Positions 49,843 through 59,089 of a DNA stretch of 64,000 nt are shown here, piece by piece. The notes below the pieces were generated by a model. It saw only the letters and a program-made list of their open reading frames with translations, was not told the DNA's origin and ran no database searches. The position numbers and the translations under genes were made by a program. Origin of the DNA: Thalassomonas actiniarum (GTDB lineage: Bacteria > Pseudomonadota > Gammaproteobacteria > Enterobacterales > Alteromonadaceae); NCBI RefSeq assembly GCF_000948975.2, contig NZ_CP059735.1:5020603-5084602 (forward strand), given 5' to 3'. Numbering within the stretch: the stretch's first letter is position 1; each line of letters starts with the position of its first letter.

Positions 49843-50397
49843 ATGCATAGACAAAGTGGCATCACATTATTTGAATTAATGTTTACCGTGGCTATTCTGG
49901 GGATATTAACGGCTATTGCCTTGCCGAACTTCGGTAGCTTCACCGCCCAGTTACGGGTTGATAACGAAATATCAGAGTTGCACCGTTTGCTGCTGGTAGC
50001 CCGTAACAACGCCATCAACCTGGGACAAAATGTAACCGTATGCCCTTTAAATGCAAGCTCATCCTGTGACGGTGACTGGCAAGAGCAGGTCAGTGTCTTT
50101 ACCGACAGCAACAATAACCAAAAATATGAAGCGACCTTAAATGAACAGCTTATCAAGGTTAAAGGGGCCGTAAGTAGTGGCGATCTGCTGCAATATTCCC
50201 GTGATGCCTTAACTTATACCCCGGCAGGCAGAACAACCGGCTTAGCCACAGGCACCTTTGACTATTGTCCGCACGGATATAATGATTTATCCCGGGGCAT
50301 CGTTGTCGCCAGCTCCGGCAGGGCCTATGTCTCTTCAGACATAGATAATGACGGCAAAGACGAAAGCCGCAGCGGCAGCGAAATTACCTGCAGTTAA
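49843..50397 (+). CDS. Type IV minor pseudopilin of FimT/FimU (GspH) type
   Basis: The 184-residue prepilin has the leader MHRQSG followed by ITLFELMFTVAILGILTAIALPNF (the peptidase cuts after Gly, and Glu5 is present). The GspH/FimT-type C-domain is followed by a Cys-containing end. It is a minor pilin priming type IVa pilus assembly. Unusually, it lies on the plus strand facing the pilV-E operon, whereas in most gammaproteobacteria the fimT/fimU gene heads that operon. Confidence 0.85.
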   Translation: MHRQSGITLFELMFTVAILGILTAIALPNFGSFTAQLRVDNEISELHRLLLVARNNAINLGQNVTVCPLNASSSCDGDWQEQVSVFTDSNNNQKYEATLNEQLIKVKGAVSSGDLLQYSRDALTYTPAGRTTGLATGTFDYCPHGYNDLSRGIVVASSGRAYVSSDIDNDGKDESRSGSEITCS

Positions 50398-50421
50398 GCC
50401 GTTATTATTTAATAACGGCTT
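50396..50421 (+). terminator. Hairpin overlapping the fimT stop
   Basis: The stem AGCCGTTATT / AATAACGGCT is followed by TTCGTCTTT. It starts at the stop codon and is weaker than a perfect T-tract terminator. Confidence 0.6.
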
Positions 50422-50454
50422 CGTCTTTGCCTGCGCCAACGCTTTGATGCTCCG

Positions 50455-50766
50455 TTAGCGTACGGTAGCGGCATCTAGCTGGTTTGCCTGGCTGCCTTTA
50501 AAGCTGCCATGTAAATCCGCACACTCTCTTACCTGATAGATTTTTTGTTTTTTCCTGCTGCCGGTCACGGTTATACGCTTTCCGGTCAGCTTTTTAATCA
50601 TATTCAGGCCATCATTTTTTTTGGCATTGACAAAATGTATCACTTCCTCGCCGCCAAATAACTCCACATGGCATTTGAGTTCACTTATCTCCTCTTTGGC
50701 CGCCTGGGCTGTGCCGGCCAACATGGCAAAGGCCAATAAAAAGCTCATTTTTTTATAAAATATCAT
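50455..50766 (-). CDS. TapY2/PilY2-like small pilus protein
   Basis: The 103-residue exported protein has a signal peptide (MIFYKKMSFLLAFAMLAGTAQA), a beta-rich body with two Cys (LKCHVELFGG, VRECADLHG) and the GKRITVTGSRKKQKIYQV strands. It is the last gene of the minor-pilin operon, directly after pilE, where Shewanella and Aeromonas-type clusters carry tapY2. The name is by context and rough resemblance. Confidence 0.6.
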   Translation of the reverse strand: MIFYKKMSFLLAFAMLAGTAQAAKEEISELKCHVELFGGEEVIHFVNAKKNDGLNMIKKLTGKRITVTGSRKKQKIYQVRECADLHGSFKGSQANQLDAATVR

Positions 50767-50767
50767 A

Positions 50768-51187
50768 CTAGTGCTCCCAACAGCTTTCCGAAGAGGCGGT
50801 TTTCACCAAGGCTTCGTCTATAGATAAAGTCGTACAGTCGGCATCAACTTCAGCCTGGTTACCCTTTGCAGTAGCCTTAAGGTCAAAAGTCGTACCGCCG
50901 GCACCGACAATGGCGTCTATACTGTAATTTCCTGACTCCGTGATATAAGGATCTGCCGGCGCCCCCAAATCCGTCATATCTGCGGTATAAGTGCGGTTAT
51001 CGGCAAAAAACTGCTCTTGTAAAAACGCTAACCGGCTCAATTCCCGCTGGGCTTCACTGCGATTGCTCCGCCCGGTCACATCGACATAAGCCGGATAAAC
51101 CACAGCAGCCAAAATGGTAATAATAGCCATAGTGATCAAAACTTCTATCAAGGTCAGGCCTTTATATTTCCCACTATAATTCATCAT
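50768..51187 (-). CDS. pilE: Type IV pilin PilE-like minor pilin
   Basis: The 139-residue prepilin has the cleavage motif after KGLTLIEVLITMAIITILAAVVYPAYVDVTGRSNRSEA (Gly then Leu, Glu5). A C-terminal Cys pair (ADCTTL...ESCWEH) probably forms the D-loop disulphide. The ATG overlaps the pilY1 stop by four bases. It is a minor pilin working with PilV-W-X-Y1. Confidence 0.9.
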   Translation of the reverse strand: MMNYSGKYKGLTLIEVLITMAIITILAAVVYPAYVDVTGRSNRSEAQRELSRLAFLQEQFFADNRTYTADMTDLGAPADPYITESGNYSIDAIVGAGGTTFDLKATAKGNQAEVDADCTTLSIDEALVKTASSESCWEH

Positions 51188-54100
51188 TTGGATTCCGCCA
51201 CATAAAGATAAGTACGCATGGTTTTTAAACTGATGCCATCGGGTGGATCGTCCGGATCACAATCACCATCACAGCAATCATTGACATCACATAAGGTAAG
51301 CGTGCCGGCTCCCGAGCCTTCACCGACACCGACAAATAATAAACGGCTATGGGTTTCATCATCATCTTCGGGGGGAATAATAATAGTAGGCGTATCCGGT
51401 ACCCTTTCACCGACATTTAAAGTTCGCCAGTTGTAAACCTTAGTGCCAAGTGCCAGATTTACCGCATATAACAAACCGCTACCGGCATTTAACTCACAAC
51501 TGTTACTGCTGCTGTTGCCCGGGGTAAAAGAGTTAAAGTAGGCGACACCGGCAATTGCCGTCGCAGCCGACATGCTCTTTTCTCCCAACCCGGCAAAGTC
51601 AATAAACCAGCCCGACTTTTGACTTACCGCCAGTGCCAGCGACTCTCTCTCCTGGCTGGTCAGGGTTTGTCCAAACGGATCGTTGGTATAATCGTATAAA
51701 TTTTCTATGGTATAGGGGGCGGGAATATCTTCTGCAATATAAGACTGGGTAAAAATATCGGGATCTTTGACCATAAAAAACTTATCCTCGGTATCCCCGG
51801 ATGAGGGTGTCGAACGATCACCACTGCCAATTAGTATCGCTTCGTAAGGAGTTTCCTGGCGGCTAACCACTGTAGTGGTATTCCCCTCTTCATCCGTAAC
51901 CGAGGAAGATTTGGTTTCTTCAATAAAAGTCCTGACAATTGCCGGCTGGCTAAAGAAACGCCTGTCTGTCGAGTTTGTTTCTCCCCCTAATTGCGCCAGT
52001 TTAAATACAGTCCAGGGGTTTTCCGAGCTGCCGGGGGCTCCTTCCGGCATATCGACCCGCCAAAGGTTCCCACCACTATCGCCGGCATATAAACGATCGA
52101 TCAAGCCATCACCATCACTGTCGAGAGTGCCGATAGCCGCCGGTATACTGTCTGAAATACCGGTAAACTGGGTATTGACTCCGCTGCTTGCAGCAGGCGT
52201 CAAACTCCACTTTAGGGTGCCCGTCTTCGCATCCACCATATAAATTGCACGCCCGACACTATCGCTGCCACCGACACCACCATTGTCTTTAGAGATGGCA
52301 TACCCACCGCCAAAAATCAATACCGGCTGCGGTACACCTGACGAGGTATTAAGTTTTGAATAGCCCAGCTGCGGCTGCGACCAGGACTGTCCCAGCTCGC
52401 TAAAACCGGCACTGCCGGCATCAAGGTGCCATAATAGTTTAGGAGTATCGGGCAGGGTAATGTCTAAACCGTAATATGAAGAGCCGCCCCGGCGCAGGCC
52501 AAAGAAAACCCAAGCCTTATCGCCATTACTACTGCTGATGGAACCATCGCCGTTTTTATCAAGCAGATAGACAACGGGAGAACCGTCGATACCATAAATT
52601 TTACCACTTGAGGCATTATTTTCCCGCAAAGAGTTAATATTCGGGAAAAACTCTTTCGGCATAAATGCCCAGCTTTCATCAACGCTGTCGCCGTTATCAT
52701 CAAACATGTGCAATACGCCGGCATTGGTACCTAGCAAGATCCTGACATCCTGGTTATTACTGGAACCACCATAATTCACTACCAAAGGTTTGGAGTGAAG
52801 CGGGTCGGAAAAAACATCAAAACGGATATCGCTTGTTAGCCCATCAAGGTCGCTGTCATCAACATCCATCCCCTTAGACCAGTTGATGGTATCATCAATG
52901 TCCTGCTCACTGACATTAAGCACAGCGGCTAAATTTGTACTACCGCCAAAATGATTTTCACTATTGCTGCGGTTAAAAGGCAATAAAGCCCCGGAACTAC
53001 CGAGATCGCTGTAAATCACCCGATCGGTTTTTCCTCTCAACATTTCAGCCACTCCGCCGGCTTCAACATCCTCACCGTCCGCTTTTGCCGATGTGCTCCA
53101 AAAGGTTTTTGCTGTTGTCAGTATATTGCCGTTACTGCCAATCGCCACTTTATCTTCCCGGTCAACCAAACCTGAAGCCGTCACCTTTAATTTTTTCAGG
53201 TTGCCCTGCCAGCGGGGTCCCTGGGCAGGTAAAAACATCGCATAATAAACCGAGTCCAAGGTCTCGGTACGATCAAAATTATTAGAAGCAACTGAAGGAG
53301 CGGTAAAGCTGGTATTGACGCTTAAAATTTCCAACAAAGCAGATTGCAGCGAAGCTAACAGATCATTGGGATCCGTCGCAGGATAATATTGACCGCCTCC
53401 CAATTCTGCCGCTCTACTGAGCAGTTCTTCAGCGCTTTCGGCATCTTTACCAAAACCGACGGTAAATAATGTCGATATTTGATCGCCGTCCATGCTGTCA
53501 TTAACATCGTTATTGTGCATCCACTGCGCCAACGCCGGCAAATAATTGTTTTGAAACAGGCCCCCCATACCGGGCAAGCCACTGATATTACCGTCAGCCG
53601 CCCTGTCTTCAGTCGGTTCGCCATCGGTAATTAATATCACAAAGACTTCATTGCTGCAGCCGCGATAAGGGCTGATATAGCTGCCGGAACTCTCGATAGA
53701 AGTATCCCTGGGAGGAGTATTACCTTTATAAGTCGCACCATTATTTGAATCATTGTCGCCAAAATCAACCGACTTGCCTCCTAAATAGCGAGACACTTCA
53801 TATAAACTTTCACACAAAGGCGTGTTGGTTTCACCGTCAATTTCCAGGTTAATCAGATCAACCAAGTTTTGTCTTACTGTGGCAGTCATTTCCTGAATGC
53901 CCATAACGATACGGCCGCCATCCCGGGTATTTTCTCCGGGAAAATTATAGTTAAAGATTTGTAAGCCAAAATCCACCGAAGGTGCTGACTCGATCAGATC
54001 GGTAACGGTATCCTTCGCTATTTGCAAACGGGTTAAATCAACATTATCGATAATCTCACTCTGACTCCAGCGCAAATAATTATCACTGTACAAAGTCACC

Positions 54101-54741
54101 ACAGAGCCTGCACCGAATGCGGTATTGGAGGCATTGACATCCGCGGTATAATACACTGGATTTTGTTTCGTCCCCAAACCATCTACCGGATAACCGTCGG
54201 GCAAAGCTTCGATGTTACCGCCATTTTTTTCAACGCCGGCATTATCCGGGTCTTGCAACTGAATATCATCGAAACAGTCTAGAACCTGAATATTGGCGCC
54301 GTTGTTATCCGGCAATTCCTGCCAACTGCCGTTTTGTCCCTGAAAACTGTACTCTCTGATATAACCTGTATAGCGGCCCACTGTGGCCAGTTTTTCTCTG
54401 GCGGTATCACAACTGTTGATGTCCGCAAGAAAGCGACGGGTTTCACTCGGGCTGTCCGGCACAGGTGCGCCGACATCAGGCCCGTCCTGTTTATCAAAAT
54501 AAATAAAATCTTCCGACAAACTGTTATAGCCGCCAATTGCAGGGTAAGTGGTATTGGGGTCATAAGGGGATTTGACATTTTCTATGGTATTCATGCTGCC
54601 GGAATTATCAAAAATAATCAGCACCTGAGGTTTTTTACCAACTCTTTGTGACTGATCGCCAATATAGAGTTCAATGTCTTCACCATAAGAGTGAACACAA
54701 AACAAATACACTAAAGCCGATAACATCCATTTTTTCATCAC
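51184..54741 (-). CDS. pilY1: PilY1/TapY1-type pilus tip adhesin
   Basis: The 1,185-residue secreted protein has a signal peptide. A von Willebrand factor A region follows (LIIFDNSGSMN, MIDAS DxSxS, near 44; a second part near VFVILITDGEPTEDRA). The C-terminal beta-propeller (about 640-1130) carries Asp-rich loops such as DKNGDGSISS and DSDGDGLIDRLY, the latter like the calcium loop of Pseudomonas PilY1. The end is Cys- and Asp-rich (CDVNDCCDGDCDPDD). It sits at the pilus tip and controls retraction and adhesion. It is coupled to pilE. Confidence 0.94.
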   Translation of the reverse strand: MMKKWMLSALVYLFCVHSYGEDIELYIGDQSQRVGKKPQVLIIFDNSGSMNTIENVKSPYDPNTTYPAIGGYNSLSEDFIYFDKQDGPDVGAPVPDSPSETRRFLADINSCDTAREKLATVGRYTGYIREYSFQGQNGSWQELPDNNGANIQVLDCFDDIQLQDPDNAGVEKNGGNIEALPDGYPVDGLGTKQNPVYYTADVNASNTAFGAGSVVTLYSDNYLRWSQSEIIDNVDLTRLQIAKDTVTDLIESAPSVDFGLQIFNYNFPGENTRDGGRIVMGIQEMTATVRQNLVDLINLEIDGETNTPLCESLYEVSRYLGGKSVDFGDNDSNNGATYKGNTPPRDTSIESSGSYISPYRGCSNEVFVILITDGEPTEDRAADGNISGLPGMGGLFQNNYLPALAQWMHNNDVNDSMDGDQISTLFTVGFGKDAESAEELLSRAAELGGGQYYPATDPNDLLASLQSALLEILSVNTSFTAPSVASNNFDRTETLDSVYYAMFLPAQGPRWQGNLKKLKVTASGLVDREDKVAIGSNGNILTTAKTFWSTSAKADGEDVEAGGVAEMLRGKTDRVIYSDLGSSGALLPFNRSNSENHFGGSTNLAAVLNVSEQDIDDTINWSKGMDVDDSDLDGLTSDIRFDVFSDPLHSKPLVVNYGGSSNNQDVRILLGTNAGVLHMFDDNGDSVDESWAFMPKEFFPNINSLRENNASSGKIYGIDGSPVVYLLDKNGDGSISSSNGDKAWVFFGLRRGGSSYYGLDITLPDTPKLLWHLDAGSAGFSELGQSWSQPQLGYSKLNTSSGVPQPVLIFGGGYAISKDNGGVGGSDSVGRAIYMVDAKTGTLKWSLTPAASSGVNTQFTGISDSIPAAIGTLDSDGDGLIDRLYAGDSGGNLWRVDMPEGAPGSSENPWTVFKLAQLGGETNSTDRRFFSQPAIVRTFIEETKSSSVTDEEGNTTTVVSRQETPYEAILIGSGDRSTPSSGDTEDKFFMVKDPDIFTQSYIAEDIPAPYTIENLYDYTNDPFGQTLTSQERESLALAVSQKSGWFIDFAGLGEKSMSAATAIAGVAYFNSFTPGNSSSNSCELNAGSGLLYAVNLALGTKVYNWRTLNVGERVPDTPTIIIPPEDDDETHSRLLFVGVGEGSGAGTLTLCDVNDCCDGDCDPDDPPDGISLKTMRTYLYVAESK

Positions 54742-54861
54742 ACTTTCCCCACGCTAGGATTAACATCACGGAATAAAATCAAGCAAATATGCCTTTACAC
54801 TGCTAAGCGTAACCTGCAACGGTTAAAACAACCCCGGCATTGTGTTGACCACAATGTCAGC

Positions 54862-55320
54862 TTACGGCAGTACTTCCTGGGCGACACCAGAATTTATCTG
54901 CACGGCACTGTTGTTATTGCGCCCGTATAATCTGTTTACCTGTATCCTTAAGACATTGCATTTTAATACCTGCGCCGAAGACGCCGATTGGGAATGGGGG
55001 CAATCAACCACTAAGTTATTGGTATTGGCGACTGAGATTTGAGCCGTAGTATTATCGGCAGTCACCGCAGGATTTAGCGGGAAAACTCCCAAGGGATAAG
55101 CAAAGTCATTAATGCCGTCGGTTTGCGTCACCTGGTTAAAAATAACTTCATCCAGTGAGCTGATAGCCTCCTGGGTGGCAACCACTTTTAACTGACTCGC
55201 GCCTGACATCTTAATATCCACCGAGGTATTTTGCATTAATGCTGCAGCAACCGCTGTCAGCGCAATCAGGAACACCAGGGAGACAATTAATACCACCCCT
55301 TGCTGTTTTTTTAAGGCCAT
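54862..55320 (-). CDS. pilX: PilX-type minor pilin
   Basis: The 152-residue protein begins MALKKQQGVVLIVSLVFLIALTAVAAALMQN, a class III-type leader with hydrophobic helix but without Glu5 at the usual position, as in PilX. A disordered or beta C-part follows. Its start overlaps the pilW 3' end by ten bases. It lies between pilW and pilY1, with a 120-base gap before the latter. Confidence 0.88.
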   Translation of the reverse strand: MALKKQQGVVLIVSLVFLIALTAVAAALMQNTSVDIKMSGASQLKVVATQEAISSLDEVIFNQVTQTDGINDFAYPLGVFPLNPAVTADNTTAQISVANTNNLVVDCPHSQSASSAQVLKCNVLRIQVNRLYGRNNNSAVQINSGVAQEVLP

Positions 55321-56294
55321 GTGTCTACCCTCGCATTAGGCAATGTTATCGTCGAACTGAATAACATACGCCGATAGTTATCGCCACTGCCGCCATTAAT
55401 AAAGTTCACCGCTAAATCCCCCAAGTAATAGGTATTGAGGTTTTCGTAGCTGTCATCCGGTAAAATACTGCGGGCCAGCACAAAAATTTTCACCGCCAAT
55501 ATCCGGATATCCGATTCATTGTCCCAATAGGTATCAAGCATATTGCCTGCGGCAATAAAGGCATTGACAATGCCGTCATTATCACTGTCTACTCCATACA
55601 TAAACCGTATCATCTCGATACCATCAATGACCTGGTTAAAAAAAACTGGCGGTAGAGTACCGTTTCTCAGCTGTCCCTGCATAAGTGCAGGCACGGTATT
55701 TCCGCCCTGGCTATATTCACTGATATAATAAATATGATGTTGATATTCCCAGATTTGCGCATCATTAATGGTGGGGATAGCCGCATCCCCGGCAAAAATA
55801 GCCCCGGAGTTGGCATTGGCAATCAAATAATAGCGATCTGCGCTGACACTCGCCGCTGCCACTGGAGCAGAAACAACCCGCTTAATTTGTAACAAATCGG
55901 AACCAGTTTTGGCATCGTCGATACAACCCATAGTGGTCGCACTTATCAGGGATGTTCCCCATAATGCCCTGAAGTGTCCGACAGCCAGCGGGAAGCTGGC
56001 ATTGTTAACACCGTCCCCCACACAGTCACCGGCAATAGCTGCTGGCGAAGAGACTAGCAATCCGGTAGATAAACTCTCCGGCAACTCGCCCCAAAACCCT
56101 TGCCTGAGCAAATCATCGGTGAGTAAATTTATCGCAAAACGGCCATTTTCCTGCAATTCACCATAAGTCGTGGTTTCTGACGTCGTTGCCCGGATCCCGA
56201 CAAAAACACTCAATACCCCGGCAAATAACACCAGGCCGGTTGCCAGTGAAATAAATAACTCAATCAGGCTGAATCCTTGTTGTTTTTTAATCAT
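55311..56294 (-). CDS. pilW: PilW-type minor pilin
   Basis: The 327-residue prepilin has leader MIKKQQG then FSLIELFISLATGLVLFAGVLSVF (Glu5). The large C-domain has Cys in AGDCVGDGVNN and MGCIDDAKTG. PilW is the largest minor pilin of the priming complex. It starts eight bases after pilV and overlaps pilX. Confidence 0.9.
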   Translation of the reverse strand: MIKKQQGFSLIELFISLATGLVLFAGVLSVFVGIRATTSETTTYGELQENGRFAINLLTDDLLRQGFWGELPESLSTGLLVSSPAAIAGDCVGDGVNNASFPLAVGHFRALWGTSLISATTMGCIDDAKTGSDLLQIKRVVSAPVAAASVSADRYYLIANANSGAIFAGDAAIPTINDAQIWEYQHHIYYISEYSQGGNTVPALMQGQLRNGTLPPVFFNQVIDGIEMIRFMYGVDSDNDGIVNAFIAAGNMLDTYWDNESDIRILAVKIFVLARSILPDDSYENLNTYYLGDLAVNFINGGSGDNYRRMLFSSTITLPNARVDTWP

Positions 56295-56302
56295 AAAAAC
56301 CC

Positions 56303-56866
56303 CTAAAAAATAAAAGCCTGAATGACTATTTGCCGCCTTTTCTTATTGCTAGTGCCACAAGCAGCTGCAAAAGTACTATTGGCAGCACCTGCATCTGTTG
56401 ACTCAAAGCGCCCTTCCCAACTGACAACCACAGTGACGCTGTTATTGTTATGAGAGATACAGCCGGTAGCGCCAAGCAGGCCACCAAGGTTGCTTGTGCC
56501 ACTTTTAACTTCCGAGCCTAATAAGGTTTGCTCCCACTCATAGAGATCATTGGCCACCATTTCCAAAGGGGTACACAAACTTGCTGTTGAATTACACCTG
56601 CTGGCAGGAGCCGAGCCGCCCGCACCGTAAGTACCTTCATAATTTTCCAGAAATAATCCAGAGGACTGGTTGATGCGCATACGTTCAATGATGTCTTGCG
56701 CCAAAGAAGAAGCCAGCGATCTTTGCATGGCATCAAAGCTGCCTTTTTTGGCGCTGGCCTGGGTGGCAACGGCACCGATAATGCCGGTTACCAGAATGAA
56801 TAAGGCAATCAGTACTTCAATGAAGGTCATACCGCCATGTTTGGAAATCTTAGGTTTAGCAGTCAT
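56303..56866 (-). CDS. pilV: PilV-type minor pilin
   Basis: The 187-residue prepilin has the cleavage region SKHGGMTFIEVLIALFILVTGIIGAVATQ (Gly then Met, Glu5). A PilV C-domain follows (LASSLAQDIIERMRIN) with several Cys. It is the first gene of the operon pilV-W-X-Y1-E-tapY2. No ribosome-binding site is strong; the upstream gap is 292 bases. Confidence 0.9.
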   Translation of the reverse strand: MTAKPKISKHGGMTFIEVLIALFILVTGIIGAVATQASAKKGSFDAMQRSLASSLAQDIIERMRINQSSGLFLENYEGTYGAGGSAPASRCNSTASLCTPLEMVANDLYEWEQTLLGSEVKSGTSNLGGLLGATGCISHNNNSVTVVVSWEGRFESTDAGAANSTFAAACGTSNKKRRQIVIQAFIF

Positions 56867-57158
56867 AGCGCATCCTTATACCTTATCTTTGCAGGGCCCG
56901 GATCCCGCCAGGCTATAATAAAGAATAGAATAAAAAGCAGAAAGGAGGTAAGTTCGGCATACGCCGAATACCTGAAAATATCGCTATATGTGTTAAAAAT
57001 CACAAAAGTGAACAGCATTAACCCATACCTTTTCTAGTACTGCCGGTGCGACTTCCACAGCGAACCGGCAGCTGATTTATTAGTAAAGTATAGGCTGGAA
57101 CTTTTTCTGGAAAAAAGTTGAATTGTATAAATTTTTGCCTACCCCTTATGGGGTAAGC
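56867..57158. other. Promoter region of the minor-pilin operon
   Basis: 292 bases with no gene. I see an inverted repeat CTGCCGG-N18-CCGGCAG at 57040-57071 and an imperfect hairpin near 57136-57156 past the ispH stop, without a T-tract. The pilus promoter should lie here on the minus strand. Confidence 0.45.
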
Positions 57159-58088
57159 CTAGCTTAATTCGGCAGGAACCGCAAATACGATATTTTCTTC
57201 CCGACCCGGGTGTTCGATAACCTCATGGCCACCATAACCTTTTAGTGCATCTATCACTTGTTGCACCAGAATATCAGGCGCAGAGGCACCTGCGGTCACC
57301 CCGACCTTAGCAGCAGAAGACAGCCAATTGACATCAATATCATCTGCGGTATCAATCAAATAAGATGTCGTGCCCATTTTATCCGCCAGCTCCCGCAAGC
57401 GGTTGGAGTTAGAGCTGTTTTTCGCACCAACTACCAGCAACAAATCAACCTGTCCGGCAATGGACCTGACCGCATCCTGGCGGTTTTGAGTGGCATAACA
57501 GATATCATCTTTTCGCGGCCCTTTAATTGCCGGAAACTTTGCCTGTAAGGCGTCAATAACATCACTGGTATCATCAACCGACAAGGTAGTCTGGCTGCAG
57601 AAATACAATTCATCCGGATTTTTCACCTTCAGGTTTTGCACATCTTCAGCGGATTCTACCAGGTAGATCCCTCCCTGCTCGCTTTCATACTGGCCCATGG
57701 TGCCTTCGACTTCCGGATGCCCGGCATGGCCGATTAACACACACTCGATATTTTTCCGGCTGGTCCTGGAAACTTCCATATGCACTTTTGTCACCAATGG
57801 ACAAGTGGCATCAAAAACTTTCAATCCGCGGCGCTTAGCCTCGTTGCGAACCGCTTTTGAAACCCCGTGGGCGCTGAAAATAACCGTACTGTCGTCCGGA
57901 ACTTCATTGAGTTCATCAACGAAAATGGCGCCCCTTTCTTTAAGGCCGTTCACGACAAACTTGTTATGAACCACTTCATGGCGCACATAAATAGGGGCAT
58001 CAAACAGGTCCAGGGCCCGATCAACGATACTGATGGCGCGGTCGACACCGGCACAAAAGCCGCGTGGATTAGCTAAAATAATTTCCAT
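57159..58088 (-). CDS. ispH: 4-Hydroxy-3-methylbut-2-enyl diphosphate reductase
   Basis: This 309-residue 4Fe-4S enzyme catalyses the last step of the MEP isoprenoid pathway (HMBPP to IPP and DMAPP). Cluster Cys are Cys12 in [13 protein letters not shown], the Cys of [11 protein letters not shown] and the Cys of [10 protein letters not shown]. The EGTMGQ and SSNSNRL motifs bind substrate. It is the last gene of the ribF-ileS-lspA-fkpB-ispH block. Confidence 0.97.
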   Translation of the reverse strand: MEIILANPRGFCAGVDRAISIVDRALDLFDAPIYVRHEVVHNKFVVNGLKERGAIFVDELNEVPDDSTVIFSAHGVSKAVRNEAKRRGLKVFDATCPLVTKVHMEVSRTSRKNIECVLIGHAGHPEVEGTMGQYESEQGGIYLVESAEDVQNLKVKNPDELYFCSQTTLSVDDTSDVIDALQAKFPAIKGPRKDDICYATQNRQDAVRSIAGQVDLLLVVGAKNSSNSNRLRELADKMGTTSYLIDTADDIDVNWLSSAAKVGVTAGASAPDILVQQVIDALKGYGGHEVIEHPGREENIVFAVPAELS

Positions 58089-58099
58089 AAATTACCTCG

Positions 58100-58534
58100 C
58101 TATTGAATTTCAACAAGATCAATGACAAAAGTCACCTCTTGTCCGGCTAACGGGTGATTAAAATCTATGGTCACCGAAGAACCGGAAACTTCACGGATCA
58201 TCCCGGGTAATTCCACATTTCCCGGCTGGGTAAAGGTAATAATATTGCCTACTTTCGCCGGGGCCTCTTCGCTGAACTTACTGATATCCATATAATGGAT
58301 ATTATCCGGATTCACTTCACCAAAGGCATCTTTCGCCTGCAGGGTAAACTCTTTACTTTCACCGGCAGCAAGCCCCAATAACTGGGCTTCAAAGGCAGGA
58401 GAGATGCTTTCGTCTCCCATGATGATTTTTGCCGGTTTGTTATTGACCTTAGTGCTGTCCGCCGCAGAGCCGTCAGCCAGCTTCATGGTGATATGCACCA
58501 CTAAAATCGAGTCTTTTTCAACAACTTGAGCCAT
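58100..58534 (-). CDS. fkpB: FKBP-type peptidyl-prolyl isomerase, SlpA type
   Basis: The 144-residue SlyD-like protein has the FKBP region MADGSAADSTKVN, MGDESISPAFEAQLLGLAAGESKEF, an IF-like insert around DAFGEVNPDNIHYM, and DFNHPLAGQEVTFVIDL. It is a cytoplasmic prolyl isomerase/chaperone. It lies between lspA (24-base gap) and ispH (11-base gap), the conserved order. Confidence 0.93.
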   Translation of the reverse strand: MAQVVEKDSILVVHITMKLADGSAADSTKVNNKPAKIIMGDESISPAFEAQLLGLAAGESKEFTLQAKDAFGEVNPDNIHYMDISKFSEEAPAKVGNIITFTQPGNVELPGMIREVSGSSVTIDFNHPLAGQEVTFVIDLVEIQ

Positions 58535-58558
58535 TAAATTTTATCCGCTTTACTAAAA

Positions 58559-59083
58559 TTACTTATTGATACTACCGGCGACATTTTCTTTGTCTGAGCC
58601 TTTAAAAGAATCCAAAACCATTAATGCCGCGCCGACAAAAATGGCAGAATCAGCGACATTAAAGGCAGGCCAGTGATAACTTCCGACATAAAAATCTAAA
58701 AAGTCAATCACATAGCCAAGCAATACCCGATCAAATAAGTTGCCCAGGGCGCCGCTTAACATTAACGCAAAAGCGATGCTTAAAGACTTATTTTCTTTTG
58801 GGGTTTTGGCCAGCCAGATCACAAAGATCACACTGGCAACCGTGGCAATGGCGGCAAAAAACCAGCGCTGCCACCCGGCCTGATCGGCAAGAAAACTAAA
58901 AGCAGCCCCCAGGTTATGGACATAAGTGATGTTAAAAAACGCCGTCACTTTAATGGACTGATATAAATCCATGCTGCCGGCTACCCAGTATTTAGTGACC
59001 TGGTCAATGACCAGGAACACCAATGTTAACCAGATCCAGCGAATGCCTGAATCGGCAAAATTCACTTTCATAAAACTACTCAT
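58559..59083 (-). CDS. lspA: Lipoprotein signal peptidase
   Basis: This 174-residue inner-membrane aspartic protease has four hydrophobic segments. Catalytic Asp residues are in GNLFDRVLLGYVIDF and FNVADSAIF. It cleaves the signal of prolipoproteins such as BamD. The ATG is six bases after the ileS stop, behind AAGGG. A second in-frame ATG (59071) is possible. Confidence 0.95.
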   Translation of the reverse strand: MSSFMKVNFADSGIRWIWLTLVFLVIDQVTKYWVAGSMDLYQSIKVTAFFNITYVHNLGAAFSFLADQAGWQRWFFAAIATVASVIFVIWLAKTPKENKSLSIAFALMLSGALGNLFDRVLLGYVIDFLDFYVGSYHWPAFNVADSAIFVGAALMVLDSFKGSDKENVAGSINK

Positions 59084-59089
59084 TGACCC

